Source: Sulfuricystis sp964478415
GTDB lineage: Bacteria > Pseudomonadota > Gammaproteobacteria > Burkholderiales > Rhodocyclaceae
Direction: 5' to 3'
Assembly (NCBI GenBank): GCA_964478415.1
Contig: CAYZII010000026.1
Span: 1 to 26,852, forward strand
Length of the DNA stretch: 26,852 nucleotides
Positions 1 to 8,974 of this stretch are shown here, in pieces; position 1 is the stretch's first letter, and the number at the start of each line of letters is the position of its first letter. Made by a program: the position numbers and the translations under genes. The notes beneath the pieces are model-generated. The model worked only from the letters and a program-made list of their open reading frames with translations, ran no database searches and was not told where the DNA came from.

Positions 1-2
1 GA

Positions 3-146
3 ATCGATTCGGCATTCGATGATGGCAATCCTGCTACAGGAACCGTCCGGGCCGTCGTTAGTACTGCGGCGCAACAAACACCCTATGGCGCTGCAGCCAG
101 CGGTTACGTCGAGCCTTCTTATTTCACGGTTTGCAAGCAGCTCTGA
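3..146 (+). CDS. C-terminal fragment of a probable type IV pilin-like (pseudopilin) protein
   Basis: An open frame enters from the left edge and ends at TGA 144-146, giving about 47 residues. The visible tail contains an IDSAFDDGNPATGTVRA stretch, then a Y/G/A-rich segment and a single Cys close to the end (FTVCKQL). From memory, a D-x-K/A-x-DDG-x-P-x-x-G-x-V/I-x-A segment followed by a terminal Cys is seen in proteins with prepilin-type N-terminal methylation domains, whose variable C-terminal part forms the pilin head. The diagnostic N-terminal helix lies outside the window, so the family call is tentative. A strong intrinsic terminator follows 13 bases after the stop, which supports this being the true 3' end of a transcribed gene. 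Confidence 0.45.
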   Translation: MDSAFDDGNPATGTVRAVVSTAAQQTPYGAAASGYVEPSYFTVCKQL

Positions 147-159
147 TCCACCGAGAGGG

Positions 160-190
160 AAGCCCGTCGGCGCTGCGACGGGCTTTCTTC
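160..190 (+). terminator. Rho-independent terminator after the left-edge gene
   Basis: A perfect 10-bp stem AAGCCCGTCG / CGACGGGCTT (160-169 with 176-185) encloses a 6-nt loop and runs into TCTTC. It starts 13 bases after the stop of the left-edge gene. The T-tract is short and interrupted, but the stem is strong and GC-rich. Confidence 0.85.
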
Positions 191-402
191 TGAACCGAGA
201 CCTTGCCACCTGGGCGCCGCGGATGCGGCGTGGGATCAACCCTCGCGATACGCAGCGCGGAATCGTCGTCTGAGCAAATGCTTCCGCGCCATCTCTTTGG
301 CTGGATCATCGAAAGGCGCTCTTGTCTCACCGCTGCGCCAAGCGGGAGACTGCCTGAACCGCGGACAGCGGTGTTCACCGGATGCTTGGTTGAGAGGCTG
401 CG

Positions 403-645
403 ATGACTCACTCCTGGCCTTCGAATCGTCCACATCGCCCATCACCGCGGCGCATCAAAGCGTCTTTGTTGGTCGGTCTGGGCCTGGCGGCGGTCGGCTA
501 CATGCTGCTCGCCGTGCCGCCCGACAGCCCTGCCGAAGTGGCGCTGCTGCGCGTGGTGCTTGGCTTTGCGTCGCTGTTCGGCGCGTTTGCGCTGCTGGTC
601 TGGCCGATCGTGATGGGCTGGCTTTTTCCGGAAGAAAACGAGTAG
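403..645 (+). CDS. Small two-helix membrane protein of unknown function
   Basis: This 80-residue protein is not a family I recognise. It has a basic N-terminus (about residues 8-18, rich in Arg, Pro and Lys), then two hydrophobic stretches at roughly 18-38 and 47-75 separated by a short PPDSPAEV turn, and an acidic tail (PEENE). The pattern predicts an inner-membrane hairpin with the N-terminus inside by the positive-inside rule. A GAGAGG sequence sits about six bases before the ATG. The gene stands alone between the terminator at 160-190 and the convergent metallopeptidase gene, and the 210 bases upstream show no other gene. Coding status rests on the hydrophobic pattern and the ribosome site; homology would need checking. 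Confidence 0.6.
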   Translation: MTHSWPSNRPHRPSPRRIKASLLVGLGLAAVGYMLLAVPPDSPAEVALLRVVLGFASLFGAFALLVWPIVMGWLFPEENE

Positions 646-668
646 GCCACGACGACAATCATCCGGGT

Positions 669-1412
669 TCAAAAAATGGGCAGGCGCGCGGCCTCCCGCC
701 GCAAGGCATCGCGCGCAGCACGCCAGTCGGGGTGGAGACTGTCGACGACCCGCCAGAAGCGCGCGCTGTGGTTCATCTCGATGAGATGCGCGACTTCGTG
801 CGCGATCACGTAATCGATCAGCATCGGGGGAAGATGGATCAGCCGCCAGTTGAGTCGGATGCCGCTCCTCAGTGAGCAGCTGCCCCAGCGTGTGCGCGCC
901 GAACTAAGGCTTAAGCGTGGCGCTGCCAGCCCGAGCCGGGCAGCGTTTTCTATGACACGGGACTGGAAATGCTCGAAGGCACGCCGTTGCAGTGCGCGGC
1001 GTGCCAGCGCCGCCAGATCTGCTGTGGGCCGCGCCGCGAGCCAAAGCTCATCTGCGCCCCAGTAAGCGCGATTGGCGCCCGCGGTCACCCGCACGCACAC
1101 TTCGCCGCCGAGCAGCGGCAGCCGCGTGCCCTCATGGATCGGCAGATGGCGGCGCGCGCCTTCGGCCGCGAACGCCGCAAGTTTTTCCAACACCCAGCCA
1201 CCGTGCGTGCGAATGAACGCCTCGATCTCCGCCAGCGTCACGCTGCGCGGTGCGCCGACCGCGAGGCCCCGCTCGTCGATGCGCAAAGAAAGGCGGCGGC
1301 GGTCGCGGCGCAGCGTGTAGGCGACGAGGCGGCCGGCGATCACCAGATGTTTTTGCGCCACCGGCTGGATGTGCTGCCCCGGCTTGCGGAAGAGTTCGAG
1401 CTGCTCGGACAT
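669..1412 (-). CDS. YgjP-like (DUF45 / WLM-superfamily) zinc metallopeptidase
   Basis: This 247-residue protein belongs to the YgjP/DUF45 family of cytosolic zincin-like metallopeptidases. The N-terminal part (about 25-85) has the family's beta-rich region with a RRLSLRIDERGLAVGAP segment. The C-terminal part has TRWGSC (175-180), the GIRLNWRLI segment (184-192) and the zinc site H205-E206-x-x-H209 followed by EMNHSARFW, where H215 is the expected third ligand. All catalytic positions are present and the length is normal, so it should be active; physiological substrates of the family are poorly defined. It is the last gene of the long minus-strand cluster, 11 bases after the stop of a shorter homologue that has lost these residues (1424-1888). 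Confidence 0.88.
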   Translation of the reverse strand: MSEQLELFRKPGQHIQPVAQKHLVIAGRLVAYTLRRDRRRLSLRIDERGLAVGAPRSVTLAEIEAFIRTHGGWVLEKLAAFAAEGARRHLPIHEGTRLPLLGGEVCVRVTAGANRAYWGADELWLAARPTADLAALARRALQRRAFEHFQSRVIENAARLGLAAPRLSLSSARTRWGSCSLRSGIRLNWRLIHLPPMLIDYVIAHEVAHLIEMNHSARFWRVVDSLHPDWRAARDALRREAARLPIF

Positions 1413-1423
1413 CGGCGAGACGA

Positions 1424-1888
1424 TCAGGCGGCGCGGGGAAACAGCTCGTCGGCGACGCCAGCCCGTTTTGGCGCGTCGACGACTGCCCGCGCGAGCGCCT
1501 GCTCGATCAGGTGAAGCGGCTGTTCGATCAGGCGCCAGTAACAGCGCAGTACCTCTCCTTCGCGCCGCACCCAGTCGCCATGACGCGCGAAAGTGAGCCT
1601 GACGCGCAAACCGTGCCGTCTCACCAGCGCAGAATTTTGCAGCAGCGTGAGCGCAGCGTCGCGCAACCAGGCTTCCGCCATGTCGCGTATCTGGCGGGAG
1701 CTGGCCCCGGGCGGCAGCGGCAGGTGCAATTCATCGGCGACACATTCCGGCACCCGCCGGTCGGTCGTAAGGCGCAAGGTCAGCCAAGCGCCGAGATAGG
1801 CAATGCGCGCGCCATCGCGTAAGGCGTCGGTCACAGGGATGGCGGCATCAAGCCGCAGCTTCAGTTGTGCTCCGCGTTGCTTTGGCAT
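1424..1888 (-). CDS. Catalytically dead YgjP/DUF45-like paralogue
   Basis: About 154 residues if started at the ATG at 1888; an in-frame ATG at 1951 would lie about 100 bases inside plsC. No clear Shine-Dalgarno site decides the start. The protein aligns by eye with residues ~90-215 of the next gene. The YLGAWLTLRL region matches its beta-strand segment, SRQIRDMAEAWLRDAAL its central helix, and GEVLRCYWRLIEQPLHLIEQAL matches the G-I-R-L-N-W-R-L-I-H-L-P-P-M-L-I-D segment. Where the active enzyme has HEVAH, this one has R134-A-V-V-D138, and TRWGS is replaced by RHGDW. It also lacks the N-terminal ~80 residues and the EMNH segment. It overlaps the plsC end by 41 bases. The frame is open throughout, so it looks like a maintained pseudoenzyme rather than a decayed gene, but truncation by decay is possible. 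Confidence 0.72.
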   Translation of the reverse strand: MPKQRGAQLKLRLDAAIPVTDALRDGARIAYLGAWLTLRLTTDRRVPECVADELHLPLPPGASSRQIRDMAEAWLRDAALTLLQNSALVRRHGLRVRLTFARHGDWVRREGEVLRCYWRLIEQPLHLIEQALARAVVDAPKRAGVADELFPRAA

Positions 1889-2618
1889 CGTGATACAGAT
1901 GCGGGCTGATGCGCCGCATTTCGGATTCGATCCAGGTCTCGGCAGCCGCATTCACTTCGCCGGCGGTGCGTCCCGCAGGGTCGATCGGTGGGCCGATGCT
2001 CAGCGTGACGAGGCCGGGGCGCTTGATGAAGGCCCGCCGCGGCCAGTATTCGCCGGCATTGTGCGCCACCGGCACGGCCGGCACGCCGGCGGCGACCGCA
2101 AGCATCGCGCCGCCGATCTTGAACTCGCGTTTCTGTCCTGGCGCCACCCGCGTGCCTTCCGGGAAGACCACCACCGAATAACCTTCGGCGAGGCGGCGCT
2201 TGCCACGCTCGATCACCTGCCTCAAGGCCGCCTTGCCGGCGCCGCGGTCGATCGCGACGAAAGGCATCAGCTTCATGCCCCAGCCGAAGAACGGCAGATA
2301 GTTGAGTTCGCGCTTATAGACGAAGGCAGTCAGTGGAAAGATCAATTGCAGCGCAAAGGTCTCCCAGGCCGATTGATGCTTGCTGAGGATCACGCACGGC
2401 CCGGCAGGGACGTTCTCGGCGCCGAGCACACGCATCTGGATGCCGAGCAAGCGGTTGGAGAGCCACATCACGAAGCGCACCCACGGCATCACCAGCAGCC
2501 GGCGCCGGCGGGCCGGCAGCCAGAACAGCAGCAGCACGGCAATCACGACCAGCAGCATCGTCGCCGTCAGCACCAGCATGAACAGCGTCGAGCGCAGCAG
2601 ATTCATCGCCTCGCTCAT
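1848..2618 (-). CDS. plsC: 1-acyl-sn-glycerol-3-phosphate acyltransferase
   Basis: This 256-residue inner-membrane enzyme acylates lysophosphatidic acid to phosphatidic acid in phospholipid synthesis. A long hydrophobic N-terminal segment (about residues 8-35) precedes the acyltransferase motifs: motif I SKHQSAWET, motif III FPEGTR followed by VAPGQK, and GVPAVPVAHN (motif IV). Motif I has Glu at the usual Asp place of HX4D. I recall this HX4E form from other betaproteobacterial homologues, so it need not mean loss of function. The start MSEAMNLL follows the gmhB stop by one base, and upstream in-frame codons lie inside gmhB. It overlaps the next gene at its 3' end. Confidence 0.9.
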   Translation of the reverse strand: MSEAMNLLRSTLFMLVLTATMLLVVIAVLLLFWLPARRRRLLVMPWVRFVMWLSNRLLGIQMRVLGAENVPAGPCVILSKHQSAWETFALQLIFPLTAFVYKRELNYLPFFGWGMKLMPFVAIDRGAGKAALRQVIERGKRRLAEGYSVVVFPEGTRVAPGQKREFKIGGAMLAVAAGVPAVPVAHNAGEYWPRRAFIKRPGLVTLSIGPPIDPAGRTAGEVNAAAETWIESEMRRISPHLYHDAKATRSTTEAAA

Positions 2619-2619
2619 C

Positions 2620-3162
2620 TTATGCGGTGAGCTCTTGCACCGCGGTCGCCAGATCCGGGAACACCAATGTGTGGCTCGGCAACGCGGCGTCCTTTTCGGT
2701 CTTTCTGCCCTTGCCAGTGAGCACCAGGATCGGCTGGGCACCCACCGCGACGGCGGCTTCGAGATCGCGCAAGCTGTCGCCGACCACCGGCACGCCGGCC
2801 AGACTCACGTTGTAACGCGCGGCGATCTCTTTCAGCATGCCGGGTTTGGGTTTGCGGCACTCGCAGTGGTCGGCATTGGTGTGCGGGCAGAAAAAGATCG
2901 CGTCGATCGCCCCACCGGCCGCCGCGACTGCCTTGATCATCTTGTCATGGATGGCGTTCAGCGTATCCATGTCGAACAGGCCGCGGCCGATGCCGGACTG
3001 GTTCGTGCTGACGACGACGCGGAAACCCCACTGGTTGAGTCGTGCGATCGCCTCGAGACTGCCGGGCAGCGGAATCCACTCCTCCGGCGACTTGATGTAG
3101 AGCTCGGAGTCGCGGTTGATCACACCGTCACGGTCGAGAATGATCAGTTTCGTCGTTGGCAT
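2620..3162 (-). CDS. gmhB: D-glycero-beta-D-manno-heptose 1,7-bisphosphate 7-phosphatase
   Basis: This 180-residue HAD-superfamily phosphatase removes the 7-phosphate of heptose 1,7-bisphosphate in the ADP-heptose pathway for LPS inner core. The nucleophile motif is D10-R-D12-GVIN, motif II is STNQSG (52-57), and the late acidic motif is VGDSLRD. The structural zinc site of the GmhB subgroup is visible as C92-x-H94 and C100-x-C102. Length is normal for the family (E. coli about 190). It lies 12 bases after glyS and one base before plsC, inside the envelope part of the operon. Confidence 0.93.
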   Translation of the reverse strand: MPTTKLIILDRDGVINRDSELYIKSPEEWIPLPGSLEAIARLNQWGFRVVVSTNQSGIGRGLFDMDTLNAIHDKMIKAVAAAGGAIDAIFFCPHTNADHCECRKPKPGMLKEIAARYNVSLAGVPVVGDSLRDLEAAVAVGAQPILVLTGKGRKTEKDAALPSHTLVFPDLATAVQELTA

Positions 3163-3174
3163 CGCGGCGGCGGC

Positions 3175-5267
3175 TTACAAACGGGACAGGTCGGCGACGC
3201 GGTTCATTGCCCGATGCAGGCTTTCCAGCAGGGCGAGTCGGTTGGCGCGCAGCTTTGCATCCTCGACATTCACCATCACGGTGTCGAAGAACCTGTCCAC
3301 CGGTTCCTTGAGCACCGCCAGCGCGCTCAAGGATGCGGTGTAGTCACCGAGCTCGAACAGCACATCGGCCTGGGGCTTGACGGTCATCAACGCTTCATGC
3401 AGGGCACGTTCCGCGTCGGCTGTGAGCAGCGCCGGATCGACCGTCGCCGTGACACTTTCCGCTTTCTTCAGGATGTTGCCGACGCGCTTGTTGGCAAATG
3501 CCAGCGCAGCGGCTTCGGGCAATTGTGCAAAGGCGCGCACCGCGGCGAGACGCTTGGGCACGAGATCGAGGCGCATCGGGCGCAAGGCCAGCACTGCGTC
3601 GACCTCCTGCGCCGCATGCCCCTGCTCGCGCAGCAGATTCGCCAGGCGCTCGAAAATGAAATCGCTCAGCTCCTGCTGAACGGAGCCGATCATGCCCGGC
3701 GGGAAAACCTTGCACGCCTCGTCGATCAGCGTATCGAGCGACAGGGGAAGCGATTTCTCGATCAGCATGCGGATCACCCCCAGCGCATGGCGCCGCAGCG
3801 CGAACGGGTCCTTGTCGCCGGTGGGCTTCTCACCGATGCCAAACAGGCCAGCGAGCGTCTCCAGCTTGTCGGCGAGCGCGACGCAAATGCCGACGTCGTT
3901 GCGCGGCAGCGCATCGCCGGCAAAACGCGGCTTGTAGTGATCCTCGATCGCATCGGCGATGTCGGCCGGCTCGCCGTCATGAAGCGCGTAATAGCGCCCC
4001 ATCACGCCCTGCAATTCAGGAAACTCGCCGACCATGTCGGTGAGCAGGTCTACCTTCGCGAGCAGCGCGGCGCGGTCGGCGGCATTGGCGAGCTCCTCGC
4101 TGCCCAGCCGCGCGCCGATCGCACGCGCCAGTTGTGCGACGCGCTGGACACGTTCGCCCTGGCTGCCGAGCCGGTTGTGATAGACCACCTTCGCCAGGCC
4201 AGGGAGGCGGTCCATCAGCGACTTCTTGCGGTCCTGGTCGAAGAAGAACTTTGCATCGGCGAGGCGCGGACGCACGACACGCTCGTTGCCGCCGATCACA
4301 TGCGAGGGATCGGCGGGCGCGATGTTGCTGACGACGAGAAATTTGTTCGTCAGCCTGCCTGAGCTGTCGAGCAGCGGGAAGTATTTCTGGTTCGCCTTCA
4401 TCGTCAGGATCAGGCATTCTTGGGGCACCTGCAGAAAGGCTTCCTCGAACCGGCAGGTCAGTACGTTCGGCCGCTCGACGAGTGCCGTGACCTCGTCGAG
4501 CAGCGCCTCGTCCTCGATCGGCTGGAGATGTTCTTTGGCGGCAGCGGCTTTAAGCTGGCGCTCGATCTCGGCGCGGCGTGCCGCAAAGCTGGCGATCACC
4601 GCGCCTTCGCTTTCCAGCTGCGCGGCATAACTGTCGGCCTCGCGGATCACGACGGGATGGATGCGGGCTTCGAAGCGGTGGCCTAGCGTCTCGCGCCCGG
4701 CGGTCAATCCGAGGGCCGTCACCGGCACGATCTCGCTGCCATAGAGCGCGACCAGTTTGTGCGCTGGCCGCACGAAATGCACGGTGGTCCAGCCATCCGG
4801 CAACTGATAGCTCATCACCTTCGGGATCGGCAGCGCGGCGAGGGTTGCCTCGAGTGCCGCCTGCAGACCTTCCTGCAAGGTCGCACCCGGCATCAGGGTG
4901 TCCAGGAACAGCGCCTCAGCCTTGCCATCGTGCGCGCGCTGGAGGAGTGGCACGACAGCAGCATCCTGACCTAGCGTGGCAAGCTTTTTCAGCAGCGCCG
5001 GCGTCGGGTTGCCCTGGGCATCGAGGCCGACGGCGACCGGCATCAGCTTCTGCCGCACCGCCTTGTCAGGGGCGCGTGCCGCGACAGCGGTGACATGCAC
5101 GGCGAGGCGGCGCGGCGAGGCGAATGGCGTGACCACGGCATCGGCGCTGGCCAGCCCACTGGCCTTGAGCTTCTCGACGAGGGTGGCGGCAAAGGCTTCG
5201 CCGAGTTTTTTTAGCGCCTTCGGCGGCAGCTCCTCGACGCAGAGTTCCACGAGCAGATTGCGCGTCG

Positions 5268-5271
<4 letters not shown>
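3175..5271 (-). CDS. glyS: Glycyl-tRNA synthetase beta subunit
   Basis: The 698-residue beta subunit of the bacterial alpha2beta2 glycyl-tRNA synthetase. It starts with the typical LLVELCVEELPPKALKKL and carries the family blocks ESEGAVIASFAARRAEIERQ, TCRFEEAFLQVPQECLILTM and VGEFPELQGVMGRYYA. It ends with the tRNA-binding region (FFDTVMVNVEDAKLRANRLA). The size matches E. coli GlyS (689). The start overlaps the glyQ stop by four bases (ATGA), which suggests translational coupling of the two subunits. Confidence 0.97.
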
Positions 5272-6197
<926 letters not shown>

Positions 6198-6225
6198 CGG
6201 ATTTTCTCTCCCTAAGGCGCCAATT

Positions 6226-7686
6226 TTACCGGCTGCGGCGCCGCCACGCCGCCAAGCTGGCGGGGAAAACGGCGCCTATTGCCAGTGCCAGCGCCAGCGC
6301 ATCGCCCCAGCGCAAGTACGGCGTCCAGCCGGCAAAGCCCTGCGCCTCGACGACGAGCGCGCCGCGCGTAAACGGCGGCAGAGCACCTAGCACACGGCCG
6401 TCCGGCGCGATCGCGGCGGTGATGCCGGTATTCGTTGCCCGCAGCATCATGCGCCCGGTCTCGAGCGCACGCATCCGGGCGATCTGCAGATGCTGCGGCT
6501 GGGCGAGCGAACGCCCAAACCAGGCGGTATTCGACAGATTCGCCAGCAGCGTCGCCTCGGGTAATTGTGCAAGGATTTCGTTGCCGAACAGGTCTTCGTA
6601 ACAGATGTTCGGCGCGACCTTCTGGCCGGCAAGGATGAGCGGCACTTGGCGGGACGGGCCGGCGGAGAAGTCGGCCATCGGGATGTGCACGAGATCGAAG
6701 AACCATGCAAAACCCGGCGGCACGAATTCGCCGAACGGCACCAGATGCCGTTTGGCATAGCTTTGCGGACGCGCCGGGCCATTCCTGTCGGCGGTCAGCG
6801 CCACCGCACCATTGACATAGCCGCCCTCGCGATGGCGCACCGCGATGCCGAGCAGCACATCGCCCCGTTGCCGCAATGCATCGAGCACCTCGGCGGGTAC
6901 TGCGTCGAAGAATAATGGGATCGCAGTTTCGGGCAGCACGATCAGATCGGCAGGATGCTGGCGCGCAAGCCCGAGATAGGCATCGATCGATAGTGAAAGG
7001 TTTTCCGGCCGCCATTTCAGGGTTTGCGGGATATTGCCCTGCAACAGGCTCACCTTGAACGGCGCACCGACCGGCTGGGTCCAGTCTATCGCGCGCAGCA
7101 GCTGGCCGGCGACCAGTAGCACAACGATCAACACCCAGCCGCCCTTGCGTCGCCAGCCGAGGGCCAGCACGGCAGCGAACAGCGCAGTCAGAAAGCCGAT
7201 GCCATGAACGCCGAGCACTGCGGCGAAACCCGCCAGCGGACTTGGTGGCGTCTGCGCATAACCCAATGCGAGCCAGGGGAAACCGGTAAACAACACGCCA
7301 CGCAACCACTCGACCAACGTCCACACCCCGGCCAGCAACAACGCATCCCGCCAAACTTCGGTGCTGGCGAGACGGCAGGCGAGAAAACCGGCGAGCGCGG
7401 GAAACAGAGCCAGATAGGCGCAGAACAGCACGGTGGCGGCGAGCGCGAGCGGCGCGGCCAGGCCGCTGACGTCATGGAGGCTGACATACACCCAGGACAC
7501 GCCAGCCAGAAAGAAGCCCAATCCCCAGGCAAAGCCCAGGCCAGCGGCTGCGCGTGGCGAAGCGGCATGCTGCCCGAGCCGAAAAAGGAGTGCGAGCGTG
7601 AGCGGCGGCAGGAGGAACAGCTCGAAGGGCGCGAAACCCAACACGGTCGCCGCGCCGAGCGCCGCGGCAAACAGCGCCTGCCTCAT
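6226..7686 (-). CDS. lnt: Apolipoprotein N-acyltransferase
   Basis: This 486-residue inner-membrane enzyme N-acylates the diacylglyceryl-cysteine of lipoproteins, the last maturation step before Lol sorting. The first ~200 residues form several transmembrane helices. A carbon-nitrogen hydrolase domain follows, with the catalytic triad visible as E253 (LPETAIP), K312 (YAKRHLVPFGEF) and C362 (NICYEDLFG). A final hydrophobic helix lies near the C-terminus (WGDALALALAIGAVFPASLA). Its ATG overlaps the corC stop by four bases. The corC-lnt pair is a conserved neighbourhood in proteobacteria. Confidence 0.95.
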   Translation of the reverse strand: MRQALFAAALGAATVLGFAPFELFLLPPLTLALLFRLGQHAASPRAAAGLGFAWGLGFFLAGVSWVYVSLHDVSGLAAPLALAATVLFCAYLALFPALAGFLACRLASTEVWRDALLLAGVWTLVEWLRGVLFTGFPWLALGYAQTPPSPLAGFAAVLGVHGIGFLTALFAAVLALGWRRKGGWVLIVVLLVAGQLLRAIDWTQPVGAPFKVSLLQGNIPQTLKWRPENLSLSIDAYLGLARQHPADLIVLPETAIPLFFDAVPAEVLDALRQRGDVLLGIAVRHREGGYVNGAVALTADRNGPARPQSYAKRHLVPFGEFVPPGFAWFFDLVHIPMADFSAGPSRQVPLILAGQKVAPNICYEDLFGNEILAQLPEATLLANLSNTAWFGRSLAQPQHLQIARMRALETGRMMLRATNTGITAAIAPDGRVLGALPPFTRGALVVEAQGFAGWTPYLRWGDALALALAIGAVFPASLAAWRRRSR

Positions 7687-8528
7687 GCAGACGGTTCGTG
7701 GGCGCGCTGCTTGGGCAGATCGACCAGCAGCGTATGCACGCGGCGACTATCGGCACGCAGCACCTGAAAGCGAATGCCATCGATGACGATGACCTCGTTG
7801 CGTTTCGGCAAGCGGCCAAGCCGTTTGATCAACAGACCAGCGACGGTATCGAATTCCTCATCGGAAAACTGCGTGCCGAAGGCGGTATTGAAATCGGCGA
7901 TCTCGGTCGTCGCCTTGACGCGGTAGCGACCGGCATTGTCGAGCCGGATGTTGTCCGCCGCTTCGTCGAAATCGTATTCGTCCGCGATGTCGCCGACGAT
8001 CTGCTCCAGCACGTCCTCGATGGTCACCAGGCCGGCGACGCCGCCATATTCATCGACGACGATCGCCATGTGGTTGCGCGAGGCGCGGAATTCGCGCAGC
8101 AGCACGTTCAGGCGCTTCGATTCGGGAATGAACACCGCCGGCCTGAGGCTATCGCGCAGGTCGAATTCCCGCCCGGCGAACGGCCGCAGCAGATCCTTGG
8201 CGAGCAGGATGCCGATCACGTCGTCCTTGCTCTCGCCGATCGCCGGAAAGCGCGAATGCGCGGTGTCGAGCGCGAAATTGACGATCTTGTCGAGTGGATC
8301 GTGGATCGAAACGACATCCATCTGCGCCCGCGGCACCATGATGTCACGCACCTGCATCTCCGAGACGGCCAGCGCCCCTTCGATGATCGTTAGCGCATCG
8401 GCATCCATCAGATTGCGATCGTGTGCCTTGCGCAGCAACGCGAGCAATTGCTCGCGGTCCTCGGGCTCGCCCATGAAGATGAGCGCGAGACGTTCCAGCA
8501 ACGACGGGCGACTTCGCGAAGGATCCAT
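7683..8528 (-). CDS. corC: CorC/YbeX-type CBS-domain protein (magnesium/cobalt efflux family)
   Basis: This 281-residue cytosolic protein is of the short CorC type, with no N-terminal membrane domain. The N-terminal segment (to about 60) is followed by two CBS domains at roughly 65-190 (VRDIMVPRAQMDVVSI and NHMAIVVDEYGGVAGLVTIEDVLEQIVGDI). A C-terminal CorC/HlyC transporter-associated domain follows (about 205-275, DEEFDTVAGLLIKRLGRLPK). The family is linked to Mg2+/Co2+ tolerance; E. coli YbeX acts with YbeY and PhoH-type neighbours in RNA and ribosome homeostasis. The gene lies two bases after ybeY and overlaps lnt by four. Confidence 0.93.
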   Translation of the reverse strand: MDPSRSRPSLLERLALIFMGEPEDREQLLALLRKAHDRNLMDADALTIIEGALAVSEMQVRDIMVPRAQMDVVSIHDPLDKIVNFALDTAHSRFPAIGESKDDVIGILLAKDLLRPFAGREFDLRDSLRPAVFIPESKRLNVLLREFRASRNHMAIVVDEYGGVAGLVTIEDVLEQIVGDIADEYDFDEAADNIRLDNAGRYRVKATTEIADFNTAFGTQFSDEEFDTVAGLLIKRLGRLPKRNEVIVIDGIRFQVLRADSRRVHTLLVDLPKQRAHEPSA

Positions 8529-8530
8529 GC

Positions 8531-8974
8531 TCAGACGTAAGGATCGGCTATGCGGAAGCGGGCGAGGATGGCACGCTCACGCGCTTCCATTCGGGCGGCC
8601 TCCGCCGCGCCGGTTTCGTGATCATAGCCTTGCAGGTGAAGCATACCATGCACGACCATGTGCGCCAGATGGGCGCGCAGCGTCTTGCCCTGCGCCTTTG
8701 CCTCACGGCGCACCACGGGCAGGCAGATCACCAGATCGCCTGTCACAGGCTCGTCCTCATAGACGAACGACAGCACATTCGTCGGGTAATCCTTCCCGCG
8801 GTAGGCGCGATTGAGCGCACGGCCCTCCGCGCAATCGACGAAACGCACCGTCAGCGTCGCCGGCTTCTCCTGCGCGGCACGTACCCAGCGCCGCACCTGG
8901 GCGCGATCCGGCACATCTGCGCCGCGGCAGGCGTATTGCACCGCCAGATGCAGCTTATGCCTGCTCGCGCTCAT
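8531..8974 (-). CDS. ybeY: Endoribonuclease YbeY (16S rRNA maturation)
   Basis: A 147-residue single-strand endoribonuclease of the UPF0054 family, needed for 16S rRNA 3' processing and late ribosome quality control. The zinc motif H109-G-M-L-H113-L-Q-G-Y-D-H119 is complete, and the conserved NRAYRGKDYPTNVLSF segment precedes it. I chose the ATG at 8974 (MSASRHKL) because the earlier in-frame ATG at 9025 would lie deeper inside phoH and adds residues unlike the family. With this start ybeY still overlaps the phoH 3' end by 20 bases, consistent with coupled translation. Confidence 0.94.
   Translation of the reverse strand: MSASRHKLHLAVQYACRGADVPDRAQVRRWVRAAQEKPATLTVRFVDCAEGRALNRAYRGKDYPTNVLSFVYEDEPVTGDLVICLPVVRREAKAQGKTLRAHLAHMVVHGMLHLQGYDHETGAAEAARMEARERAILARFRIADPYV

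Noticed and set aside
669..1412. Possible frameshift in the active YgjP-like gene
   Set aside because: The frame is continuous, the motifs TRWGSC, HEVAH and EMNH are in register and the length is normal.
2380..4362. Very long plus-strand open frame (660 codons) over plsC, gmhB and glyS
   Set aside because: It lies antisense to clearly recognised genes and its translation is rich in His, Arg, Gln and Asp in the manner of a GC-driven antisense frame.
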